Source: Clostridia bacterium
GTDB lineage: Bacteria > Bacillota > Clostridia > Christensenellales > CAG-917
Reading direction: 5' to 3'
DNA length: 15,400 nt
Assembly: GCA_900754695.1 (NCBI GenBank)
Contig: CAAEDU010000076.1
Coordinates: 1 to 15,400, forward strand
Part shown: piece after piece, positions 1 to 6,207 of the stretch
How the letters are laid out: each line of letters opens with the position of its first letter
How positions within the stretch are numbered: position 1 is the first letter of the stretch
Position numbers and translations under genes: made by a program
Notes under the pieces: generated by a model
What the model saw: only the letters and a program-made list of their open reading frames with translations
The model's database searches: none
What the model was told of the DNA's origin: nothing

Positions 1-7
1 GGGCACT

Positions 8-36
8 CCCGCCGGGGTGCAGGGGTGGGCCCCTGC
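8..36 (-). terminator. Hairpin after rubrerythrin, overlapping a 22-bp repeat copy
   Basis: A 7-bp GC-rich stem (19-25 with 30-36, loop TGGG) begins inside the rubrerythrin stop codon. No T-run follows on the minus strand, so it would be a weak or factor-assisted terminator. Bases 8-29 are identical to 5275-5296, which lies just after argF. Confidence 0.35.
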
Positions 37-560
37 TACTTCCTCACTTCGAAATATGCCCTGGGGTGATTGCAGACGGGGCAGACTTCGGGGGCTTCGG
101 TGCCGAAGTGGATATGTCCGCAGTTGCGGCACTTCCAAGCGACGACGCCGTCCTCTTTGAACACTCTGCCCTCTTGCACGGCTTTGAGCAGGCGGAGATA
201 TCTCTCCTCGTGCTCTTTCTCGATGGCGGCGACCCCGCGCATGCGGGCGGCTATCTCGTGGAAACCTTCCGCATCCGCCTCGTCCGCCATCCAGTTGTAC
301 ATATCCGTCCACTCGGCGTGCTCGCCCGCGGCGGCGTCGATGAGATTTTCGGTGGTGGTGCCGATGCCGTGGAACTCCTTGAACCAGAGTTTGGCGTGTT
401 CCTTCTCGTTGTCGGCGGTCTCGAGGAAGATGGCAGCGATCTGCTCATATCCCTCCTTTTTCGCCTTGCTTGCGTAATAGGTATACTTGTTGCGCGCCTG
501 GCTTTCGCCCGCGAACGCCGCCATCAGATTCTTCTCGGTCTTGCTGCCTTTGAGTTCCAT
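36..560 (-). CDS. rbr: Rubrerythrin (peroxide-scavenging non-heme diiron protein)
   Basis: This is a classical two-domain rubrerythrin of 174 residues, a cytoplasmic protein that reduces hydrogen peroxide in anaerobes using electrons from a rubredoxin-type partner. The N-terminal ferritin-like four-helix domain (about residues 5-140) carries the expected diiron ligands: E19 in the GESQARNKY stretch, E52 and H55 in NEKEH, E80 and E83 in GEHAEW, and E114 and H117 in IEKEH. The C-terminal rubredoxin-like domain (about 140-174) has the Fe(Cys)4 pattern C144-x2-C147 and C160-x2-C163. Length is close to the family norm, so the gene is intact. The start is supported by an AAGGAGG site six bases upstream and a good promoter. 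It is monocistronic here, with no neighbour that suggests an oxidative-stress operon. Assignment is secure; the exact physiological electron donor is not shown. Confidence 0.97.
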   Translation of the reverse strand: MELKGSKTEKNLMAAFAGESQARNKYTYYASKAKKEGYEQIAAIFLETADNEKEHAKLWFKEFHGIGTTTENLIDAAAGEHAEWTDMYNWMADEADAEGFHEIAARMRGVAAIEKEHEERYLRLLKAVQEGRVFKEDGVVAWKCRNCGHIHFGTEAPEVCPVCNHPRAYFEVRK

Positions 561-586
561 AGTTCTCCTCCTTAGGGGTTTTAATC

Positions 587-615
587 ATTGTAACACGCCC
601 CGCCCCCTTCCGCAA
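587..615 (-). promoter_or_regulatory. Sigma-70-type promoter of rubrerythrin
   Basis: On the minus strand the -35 box TTGCGG (610-615) and the -10 box TACAAT (587-592) are separated by exactly 17 bases. The predicted start, near 580, gives a short leader containing AAGGAGG (566-572) before the ATG at 560. Confidence 0.6.
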
Positions 616-671
616 GAGAGAAAATGCCCGCCGCCCCGAAACAGGTGTTGTTCATGCCCGTTTTAGCCCCG

Positions 672-709
672 ATTAAGCGCATTCTTCTTGAAATTAAGCG
701 GATTTTTCC
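672..709. repeat. Tandem ATTAAGCG direct repeats, possible operator
   Basis: ATTAAGCG occurs at 672-679 and 693-700, exactly 21 bp apart or two helical turns, and the likeness continues downstream (cATTcTT against gATTtTT). It lies between the divergent rubrerythrin gene and the small winged-helix gene. A role as a binding site is inference. Apart from this pair and the rubrerythrin promoter, I see nothing recognisable in 561-834. Confidence 0.3.
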
Positions 710-834
710 TGCGTTTTGGCTGTCGGCGTGGAACAATGCGGGCGCAGAAAATGATACACTTCACTTGTCCGGACGGGGAAGTCATGACCCCCAATCCAAA
801 GGAGAACAACAAAGCGCTTTGAAACACATCAAGA

Positions 835-1053
835 ATGGTCAAGAGCTATATCGTCCTCAAAATGTACGACGAATTGAGAAAGGGGAGAAAGATAGACCTG
901 CGCGCATGGTGCGATATGTGCAAGATCTCTCTGCCCACCTTCCGCAGGCACATCGCCTTCCTCAGGGGCTACCTGATGGAAACACATGGCGTAGATCTCA
1001 TCTACGACCGTTCCATCTCGGGATACAGGCTTGAACCGCCCTTCCCCTTTTGA
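835..1053 (+). CDS. Small orphan winged-helix DNA-binding protein
   Basis: The 72-residue product is almost entirely one predicted winged helix-turn-helix. It has an N-terminal helix (YIVLKMYDELRKGRKI), a helix-turn-helix (residues about 22-48, with ISLPTFRRHIAFLRGYL as likely recognition helix), and a closing beta-hairpin wing of the form IYDRSISGYRL, as in the DNA-binding modules of DeoR/WYL-type regulators. There is no effector domain, so it may act alone, as a dimer or as an antagonist. An in-frame stop at 820 makes ATG 835 the first possible start. No good ribosome site precedes it; an AAAGGAG at 798-804 is too far away and serves no obvious frame. A later start at 862 cannot be excluded. 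The gene converges on the large surface protein and has no partner in an operon. DNA binding is inferred from the fold pattern; target and function are unknown. Confidence 0.6.
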   Translation: MVKSYIVLKMYDELRKGRKIDLRAWCDMCKISLPTFRRHIAFLRGYLMETHGVDLIYDRSISGYRLEPPFPF

Positions 1054-1211
1054 TGAGGCGCGCGCTCGCGCAAGGGGCGGATCGCCGCGGGAAGCCGCCG
1101 CTTTGAAACGAGGGGCAGGAACCGCCGAGCAAAGATGCTCATCCTGTTCCGAAATGCGGTACGGGAGGGATGATACGGAGCGGACGAGAAATACTGCGAC
1201 AAACTAAATGC

Positions 1212-1286
1212 GCCGCCGTTCGGAACGGCGGCACGGGGGAACCCGCAAACTTTCGCTTTTCCTTAACGGGACAGTCCGAGTCCCGT
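1212..1286 (-). terminator. Two GC-rich hairpins between convergent genes
   Basis: Two perfect inverted repeats follow the large minus-strand gene: 1266-1272 with 1280-1286 (7 bp, loop of 7), and 1212-1221 with 1223-1232 (10-bp arms around a single base, so about 8 bp as a hairpin). Neither is followed by a clear T-run on either strand, so intrinsic termination would be inefficient. The rest of 1054-1320 has only minor dyads, such as GAGCA/TGCTC near 1128-1141. Confidence 0.35.
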
Positions 1287-1320
1287 CACATCGCGTCGCA
1301 AGCGGAGGATACTCTCCCGC

Positions 1321-4300
1321 TCACAGTATCTCGAAGGATACGGTGACGCGGAAATAGCAAAGCGTGGCGGTTCTCTCGCCCGACAGCACTCTGCCGTCAT
1401 ACACCGCGCCCGTGCTACTACTGGAATAGCCGCCCTCGTCGTCCGAGAAATAGAAGCTCGGTTTGACGACATTCCCCCAAGTCAACGCAACTTCGAACTC
1501 GGCGGACATGAGATCTCTTGCAAGCGTCACTTCCGTATACATGCGCACGCGGGCTCCGATGGGCGCGCTCAGGATGAGTTCGGCCACGCTCTCGGGATAG
1601 ATGGACGGCGCGAGGATGAAGGTGTATTCCTCTCCCTCTTCGAGGACGAGGGTGACGCCCTCCCCCGATGTCGTTTGCTCCCAGACGGCGGTGAGCCGCA
1701 CCTCCGCCCCGCCCCTCCTCGGGATGAACACGCGGGGGACGAACTTGCCGTCTTCGTCCTGCCAACCCATAAAGGCGTACCCCGGTCTTTCGGGTGCGGG
1801 CAGGACGTATTGCCCGCCCGTGAGACGGGTGACCTCGCCGTCGTTTTCCAGCACCACATCCGAGAGCGCAAGCCCGAAATTCACGTACCCGTCCTCCACA
1901 CAATTTGCCGCAAACGACACTTCATCTTTGGAAAGTGACGTAGAAACCGTATAATTGTCGCAAAACGCGCCTTTTTCCACCGTCTTCACCGAGCTCGGCA
2001 GCAGGATCTCGAAGCGCCACTGCGTGTCCGTCTCGAACGCGCCCGTCTCTATGACTTCCAGCCCATCGGGCAGCACTATGCCGACATGAGTCAGGGGCAT
2101 CGCGTCCCGCTCTATCCTCTTCACGCCTTCGGGGAGCAGGACGGGGGCACCGAGCACGGTCACATGCTTGAAAGCGCCCTCCCCGATCGTCTCGAGTTTG
2201 CTGCCCTCCTCAAAGCGCAGTTCGCCCACATCCGCATACATGAATGCGTCGCTCGTGACGGTGTGCACGGACGCGGGCACGGTGAACGCGCCCGTGACAT
2301 TGACATTATATAGAGTGCGGCTCCCTATCGTCTCCACCGTCTCGGGCAGGGTGACGGAGCGCACCGTGATCGCGTCGGCGGCGTATTGCGCAAAGAGCAG
2401 TCCTCGCACGCTCGTCACGGGCTTGCCCTCTATCTCGGAGGGGATGACGATGTCCACGTTTTCCCCCGTCTCCCCCGTATATCCTGTGACGATGACGTAT
2501 GTCTCGCTCTTTTCATAGGTGAGGTCTTCCGCAGACCCGCTCGTGGTCTCCTTCTGCCATATGGCGTAAAGGGTGAGCTGTTCCGTCCTGCCGAGCGGGG
2601 TGGCGGCGTAGAATTGCCCCGTTCCGTCCGCGCGGTCGTTCCAGCCGAGGAAGCGGTAGCCGGGGCGGACGGGATCTTTCAGCGGCACGCTCTCGCGGTC
2701 GTTGGCGCGGTCGGGGTTGCCCCCTTTGTCCGTAAAGTCCTCGCACATGAGGTCGTAGACTATGAAATATTCCACGGGCGCGAGTGACTTATACACCGCG
2801 GTGAGCGTCATGCCGTCGCGGATGTTTGAGCGGTCCACCACGGAGACCGCGGCGCCGCTCTCGTCCACCCAACGCAGGAACTCGAAGCCGTCAAGAGATG
2901 GGCGCGGCGGCGTGAATGTCTCGCCGTACGCCACCTCGAAGGAATGCACGGAACACGTCTCGCCGTCAATGTCGAGCGTTCCATCCCCCGCGTCGAGAGT
3001 GACCGTAAAGAGGTCGGGCACGAACTTGGCGTAAAGCCGCGTGATGCCCGTGATGTTCTCCTTGTCGATGACCGTCACCTCTTCGCCCGAGAAGTCGGGC
3101 GCCGCCCACCAGCCCGCAAAGGTATGTCCGTATTTTTCGAGCGGCGCGAGCGTGACCGTCTCGCCGTACAGCACGCGGTTGGAGTTGCTCTCGCCATCGC
3201 GGTAATGCCCGCCGTCCGTCTCGTAGATGACGATGTACTCGTTGGGTTTCCAGACCGCATAGAGAGTGATGTCGCCCTCTCCGCCCGAAAGCGAAGTGAC
3301 GGGCTCTCCCCTGCCGTCCGCACTCAAATACCAACCGACGAAGGTATATCCTTCCCTTCTCGCCTCGTGGAGCACCGCAGTCTCCCCAACGCCGATGACG
3401 GCGGGGTTCTCCGCCACGGGGACGCCCCCGCCGAGCACATAGGTCACCTTGCTCTGCGCGTCGCTGCGCTGCCAAAGCGCGTAAAGGGTGAGATTGCGGG
3501 CGTTCTCTCCGCCCACGCGCTCCACTCGCTCGCCGCCCGACGGCGCGTCGTACCAGCCCAGGAACACATATCCCGCGCGGGATGGGGACGCGAGCCCGAC
3601 GCTCTCCCCCGCCGTGACCTCGGAGGGGTTGGAGACGGACATCATGCCGCCGTTCATCACATACTTCACGGTGTAGACGATGTCGCTCCACTTGGCGTAG
3701 AGCACGATGTCCGCGCACGCGCAGGAGACCGCGGTCACGGGCTCGCCGGAATAGTCCGCGGAAAGATACCACCCCTCGAACTCCGTCCCCGCCTTGTCGG
3801 GCACGGGCAGCGTGACGGAGCCGCTCTCAACGGTGAAAGACTGCGGCACATCTCCCGAGACGCGCCCGCCGTTGAGCCAGAGGTCTATGGTGTATTCCTT
3901 GGGTCTGTATGTGGGAAAAATCTCAATATCCGAGGTTATTTGCAACGGAATTGGCTGATAAACTCCGTTTTCGTCCGTCCAGCCGAGAAAATCGTAGCCG
4001 TTGCGGGAAGGCTCCGCGGGCGAGAACCACTCGCCTTCTCCGACGTCGTAGACGACGCCGTCCGCCGTCACCGCAAAGACCGTCTTGTCCACGGAAAGCG
4101 CGGGCGGGAGCAACACTGCGAGCAGGATCGCCGTCACGCACAGCAGCGCGCATGCCGCGATGAACGTGAAGGAACGGCGCCTGCGCTTTTTTGCCTGCGG
4201 GAGCGCGATGACGCGCTCCTCCGGCTCGATGCCGAAATAGATGCGGGAGACGGGCACCTCGAAGTGCTCCGCAAGCGCGGCAAGGGCGTCTATCCCGGGG

Positions 4301-4653
4301 CACGCGACGCCGCGCTCCCACTTGGACACCGTGTCCCCCGACGCTCCGAACACTCCCGCTAGCGCCTCCTGGCTCTCCCCTTTCGCCTTGCGGAGAGCCG
4401 CTATGCACCTGCCCATCCCGACCGCCGAGAAAGTGCCCGTGAAGGTCTCGTCCGGGACGGGCGCCCCCGCGAGCTCCTCCACCGTGGCGCCGAGCGCCGT
4501 CGCCGTCTCCCCGATGAGAGAGATGTCTGGCTCCGTCACCCCGCGCTCCCACTTGGACACCGTCTGCAAATGGACGCCCAACGCATCCGCAAGCTGCGTC
4601 TGCGTCAAACCCTTTCTCTTTCGCAGTTCTTTGAGCCGTTCGGCAAAAGTCAT
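1321..4653 (-). CDS. Membrane-anchored double-XRE regulator with InlB-type and BspA-type surface repeats
   Basis: The 1110-residue product has an unusual layout. Residues 5-60 and about 81-140 are two XRE/Cro helix-turn-helix domains sharing TVSKWERGV at the recognition helix. A KKRRRR patch (155-160) is followed by one hydrophobic segment (about 161-184), so the topology should be N-in with about 925 residues outside. The outer part starts with a partial InlB-type B-repeat (about 191-249). Complete repeats ending in LYAxW-like motifs follow at about 253-322, 326-394, 402-468, 472-543, 548-621 and 628-699; most carry a GYxFxGW-type core. Residues about 714-920 are BspA-like LRR_5 repeats (LPETVETIGSRTLYNV, LPDGLEVIETGAF and similar). 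One more InlB repeat (about 928-991) and an unrecognised C-terminal tail follow. There is no LPxTG or other sorting signal. AGGA seven bases upstream supports the start. It appears to be monocistronic. The domains are clear; signalling by ligand binding outside to DNA inside is inference. Confidence 0.85.
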   Translation of the reverse strand: MTFAERLKELRKRKGLTQTQLADALGVHLQTVSKWERGVTEPDISLIGETATALGATVEELAGAPVPDETFTGTFSAVGMGRCIAALRKAKGESQEALAGVFGASGDTVSKWERGVACPGIDALAALAEHFEVPVSRIYFGIEPEERVIALPQAKKRRRRSFTFIAACALLCVTAILLAVLLPPALSVDKTVFAVTADGVVYDVGEGEWFSPAEPSRNGYDFLGWTDENGVYQPIPLQITSDIEIFPTYRPKEYTIDLWLNGGRVSGDVPQSFTVESGSVTLPVPDKAGTEFEGWYLSADYSGEPVTAVSCACADIVLYAKWSDIVYTVKYVMNGGMMSVSNPSEVTAGESVGLASPSRAGYVFLGWYDAPSGGERVERVGGENARNLTLYALWQRSDAQSKVTYVLGGGVPVAENPAVIGVGETAVLHEARREGYTFVGWYLSADGRGEPVTSLSGGEGDITLYAVWKPNEYIVIYETDGGHYRDGESNSNRVLYGETVTLAPLEKYGHTFAGWWAAPDFSGEEVTVIDKENITGITRLYAKFVPDLFTVTLDAGDGTLDIDGETCSVHSFEVAYGETFTPPRPSLDGFEFLRWVDESGAAVSVVDRSNIRDGMTLTAVYKSLAPVEYFIVYDLMCEDFTDKGGNPDRANDRESVPLKDPVRPGYRFLGWNDRADGTGQFYAATPLGRTEQLTLYAIWQKETTSGSAEDLTYEKSETYVIVTGYTGETGENVDIVIPSEIEGKPVTSVRGLLFAQYAADAITVRSVTLPETVETIGSRTLYNVNVTGAFTVPASVHTVTSDAFMYADVGELRFEEGSKLETIGEGAFKHVTVLGAPVLLPEGVKRIERDAMPLTHVGIVLPDGLEVIETGAFETDTQWRFEILLPSSVKTVEKGAFCDNYTVSTSLSKDEVSFAANCVEDGYVNFGLALSDVVLENDGEVTRLTGGQYVLPAPERPGYAFMGWQDEDGKFVPRVFIPRRGGAEVRLTAVWEQTTSGEGVTLVLEEGEEYTFILAPSIYPESVAELILSAPIGARVRMYTEVTLARDLMSAEFEVALTWGNVVKPSFYFSDDEGGYSSSSTGAVYDGRVLSGERTATLCYFRVTVSFEIL
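4310..4563 (-). repeat. 23-bp identical repeats encoding the two HTH recognition helices
   Basis: Bases 4310-4332 and 4541-4563 are identical over 23 bp and lie 231 bp apart (77 codons, in frame). They encode the TVSKWERG region of each XRE domain. The flanking codons have diverged, which points to an internal duplication with later gene conversion or strong constraint. Confidence 0.8.
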
Positions 4654-4666
4654 CGGTGCATCCTAT

Positions 4667-4682
4667 CGCGGGATCCCCCGCG
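4667..4682 (-). promoter_or_regulatory. Leader hairpin next to the ribosome site of the double-XRE gene
   Basis: CGCGGG-ATCC-CCCGCG forms a 6-bp GC stem with a 4-base loop. It ends just upstream of the TAGGA ribosome site (4661-4665) and about 13 bases before the start codon. It could influence translation; this is inference. Confidence 0.3.
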
Positions 4683-4707
4683 CCCGCGCGCGTCACATTC
4701 TCAATAT

Positions 4708-4736
4708 ATGATACACCACTTCCCCGCTCTTTGCAA
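4708..4736 (-). promoter_or_regulatory. Promoter of the double-XRE surface protein gene
   Basis: On the minus strand TTGCAA (4731-4736) and TATCAT (4708-4713) are spaced by exactly 17 bases, giving a predicted start near 4701 and a leader of about 48 bases. Confidence 0.55.
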
Positions 4737-4930
4737 TGCCGCACCGCAATAATATGGACAGGGTCAGCCATGGAATATATTCCCTGCCGCCATAAGGGTA
4801 GGGATATGAAGATGGGGTGCGTTTGTGAGGGATGTCTGACATGTCCCGGGTGGTGGGGAAGGGCGAAAGCGTCCTGCTCCGCAAGCCGCCGAACCTGCGC
4901 GCACGGATGAAGTGCACGCTTGTATGCAAG
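4737..4930. other. Non-coding stretch with a partial duplicate of the tRNA-proximal sequence
   Basis: I see no convincing gene here. The sequence TCCCTGCCGCCATAAG (4781-4796) recurs at 4981-5006, interrupted there by a CGGCTTCGCCG-type mini-hairpin. A looser pair lies near 4903-4915 and 4951-4962 (GGATGAAGTG and AGGTGAAGTG). The open frames through this region are short and lack support. Confidence 0.4.
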
Positions 4931-4982
4931 AAAAAAGAGCGAAGAGGCACGCACAGGTGAAGTGTTGCGCGCAAGTTCGCTC
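4931..4982 (-). terminator. Probable intrinsic terminator downstream of the tRNA gene
   Basis: On the minus strand GAGCGAA (4976-4982) pairs with TTCGCTC (4937-4943), which is followed directly by six T (4931-4936). The 32-base loop contains its own palindrome TTGCGCGCAA (4965-4974), which would shorten it. It is the best stem plus T-run downstream of tRNA-Ala on that strand. Confidence 0.45.
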
Positions 4983-4999
4983 CCCTGCCGGCTTCGCCG

Positions 5000-5043
5000 C
5001 CATAAGCAAACGGCACCGCTCTTGCGATGCCGTTTGCTTATGG
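5000..5043 (-). repeat. 16-bp perfect inverted repeat abutting the tRNA 3' end
   Basis: CCATAAGCAAACGGCA (5000-5015) is the exact reverse complement of 5028-5043, with a 12-base loop. The stem starts at the base immediately after the encoded CCA of tRNA-Ala. No T-run follows on the minus strand. It may terminate transcription poorly, guide tRNA 3' processing, or be a remnant of a small mobile element; the sequence does not decide among these. Confidence 0.6.
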
Positions 5044-5119
5044 TGGTGGAGACGAGGGGACTCGAACCCCTGACCTATGCGTTGCGAACGCATCGCTCTA
5101 CCAACTGAGCCACGCCCCC
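5044..5119 (-). tRNA. tRNA-Ala (anticodon CGC)
   Basis: The 76-base gene folds into a full cloverleaf with encoded CCA. The acceptor stem GGGGGCG/CGTCTCC includes the G3-U70 wobble pair that identifies alanine tRNAs. The D stem is GCTC/GAGC, the anticodon stem ATGCG/CGCAT has loop TTCGCAA (anticodon CGC at 5084-5086, reading GCG codons), and the T arm is AGGGG-TTCGAGT-CCCCT. GCG-decoding alanine tRNAs with C34 are typical of GC-rich genomes. It lies downstream of the arginine operon on the same strand but has its own promoter. Confidence 0.97.
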
Positions 5120-5131
5120 ATAGCTTTTCGC

Positions 5132-5160
5132 ATTATAGCACCCCGAAGGAAATAACGCAA
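5132..5160 (-). promoter_or_regulatory. Promoter of tRNA-Ala
   Basis: On the minus strand TTGCGT (5155-5160) and a perfect TATAAT (5132-5137) are 17 bases apart. The predicted start near 5125 lies about six bases before the mature tRNA 5' end. Confidence 0.65.
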
Positions 5161-5259
5161 GCGTTTTTTGCGTGTTGCGCGCCGAAAGCCTGTGCGTGAG
5201 CGCAGCGAGGGCGGGCAACGGCGGGTTGGCGGAGGAAAAGCGCGGGCGGTTGAGCGAGT

Positions 5260-5296
5260 GGCGGGGATGACATCCCCGCCGGGGTGCAGGGGTGGG
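5260..5296 (-). terminator. argF downstream hairpin with second copy of the 22-bp repeat
   Basis: A 9-bp perfect GC-rich stem (5260-5268 with 5272-5280, loop of 3) lies about 25 bases after the argF stop. Bases 5275-5296 duplicate 8-29 exactly. A further dyad (CCTGCT-CAG-AGCAGG, 5300-5314) overlaps the argF stop codon. No T-run follows, so termination here is plausible but unproven. Confidence 0.4.
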
Positions 5297-5304
5297 GATC
5301 CTGC

Positions 5305-6207
5305 TCAGAGCAGGCATTTCACGAGGACGGCCTTTTGGGCGTGGAGGCGGTTTTCCGCCTCGTCGAAGATCTCGCGGGAATGCTCCTCGAACACCTTTGA
5401 GGTGATCTCCTCCTCGCGGTGAGCGGGGAGACAATGCAACACCATCGCGTCGGATTTTGACACAGAAAGCACTTTATCATTGATTTGGTAGGACTTAAAC
5501 ACCTTTTTGCGCTCTTCCGCCTCGCCTTCCTGTCCCATGGACGCCCAGACGTCGGTGTAGAGGACGTCGGAGTTTTGCGCCATCTCGAGGACGTCGGGGG
5601 AGCAGGAGAATCTGCCGCTCTCGTGTGCCCATTTCATGATGTCGGCGTCGGGCTCGTAGCCTGCGGGACAGGCGACGGAGACTTCCATGCCGAGCTTGAT
5701 GCCGCCCACGATGAGGGAATTGGTCATATTGTTGCCGTCGCCGATGTAGCAAAGTTTGCGCCCCTTGATGTTGCCCTTATATTCACGTATGGTCATGAGG
5801 TCGGCGAGCACCTGGCAGGGATGGCAATAGTCCGTGAGCCCGTTGATGATGGGGATGGTGCCGAACTCGGCGAGGGCTTCCACTTCCCGCTGATCGAAGG
5901 TGCGGATCATGATGCCGTCGAGATAGCGGGAAAGGACGCGGGCGGTGTCCTGGACGATCTCTCCCCTGCCGATCTGCAAGTCGCGGGAGGAGAGGAAGAG
6001 GGATGTGCCGCCGAGGTCGAACATGCCCACCTCGAAGGAAACGCGGGTGCGGGTGGAAGACTTTGCGAAGATGAGCCCGAGCACCTTGCCTTCGAGCAGA
6101 CGATGGGGGATGCCGTTCTTCTTCTCGAACTTGAGCTGATCGGCGGTGTTGAGGATCTCGACGATCTCCTTTTCGGAGAGGTCCATGAGCTTCAGAAGAT
6201 TTTTCAT
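5305..6207 (-). CDS. argF: Ornithine carbamoyltransferase
   Basis: This cytoplasmic enzyme joins ornithine and carbamoyl phosphate to give citrulline, the sixth step of arginine synthesis. The 300-residue product has the carbamoyl-phosphate loop SSTRTRVSFE, the HPCQ motif (with DYC before it), DVWASMGQE for ornithine, and the catalytic HCLPAHR near the C-terminus (followed by EEE where many homologues have GEE). I chose ATG 6207 rather than GTG 6216: it overlaps the argD stop as ATGA and has AAGGTG eight bases upstream, while the GTG lies too close to that site. It is the last gene of the operon. Carbamoyl phosphate must come from a synthetase outside the window. An anabolic role is favoured over arginine-deiminase catabolism because the six genes around it are all biosynthetic. 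Confidence 0.95.
   Translation of the reverse strand: MKNLLKLMDLSEKEIVEILNTADQLKFEKKNGIPHRLLEGKVLGLIFAKSSTRTRVSFEVGMFDLGGTSLFLSSRDLQIGRGEIVQDTARVLSRYLDGIMIRTFDQREVEALAEFGTIPIINGLTDYCHPCQVLADLMTIREYKGNIKGRKLCYIGDGNNMTNSLIVGGIKLGMEVSVACPAGYEPDADIMKWAHESGRFSCSPDVLEMAQNSDVLYTDVWASMGQEGEAEERKKVFKSYQINDKVLSVSKSDAMVLHCLPAHREEEITSKVFEEHSREIFDEAENRLHAQKAVLVKCLL

Noticed and set aside
624..1034. A 136-residue plus-strand frame overlapping the winged-helix gene
   Set aside because: It reads through the promoter region, its translation shows no domain, and the overlapping frame has a coherent HTH fold.
2944..4362. A 472-residue plus-strand open frame opposite the surface-protein gene
   Set aside because: It is antisense to a gene with clear domains, has low-complexity Arg/Val/Asp-rich translation and no ribosome site. 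GC-rich third positions keep the opposite strand open.
4656..4910. Short plus-strand frame with a Cys-rich stretch (GCVCEGCLTC)
   Set aside because: It runs through the promoter and leader of the surface-protein gene, has no supported start, and the Cys pattern is short and isolated.
5155..5173. ACGCAA/TTGCGT dyad as argF terminator
   Set aside because: It is only 6 bp, lacks a T-run on the minus strand and overlaps the -35 box of the tRNA promoter.
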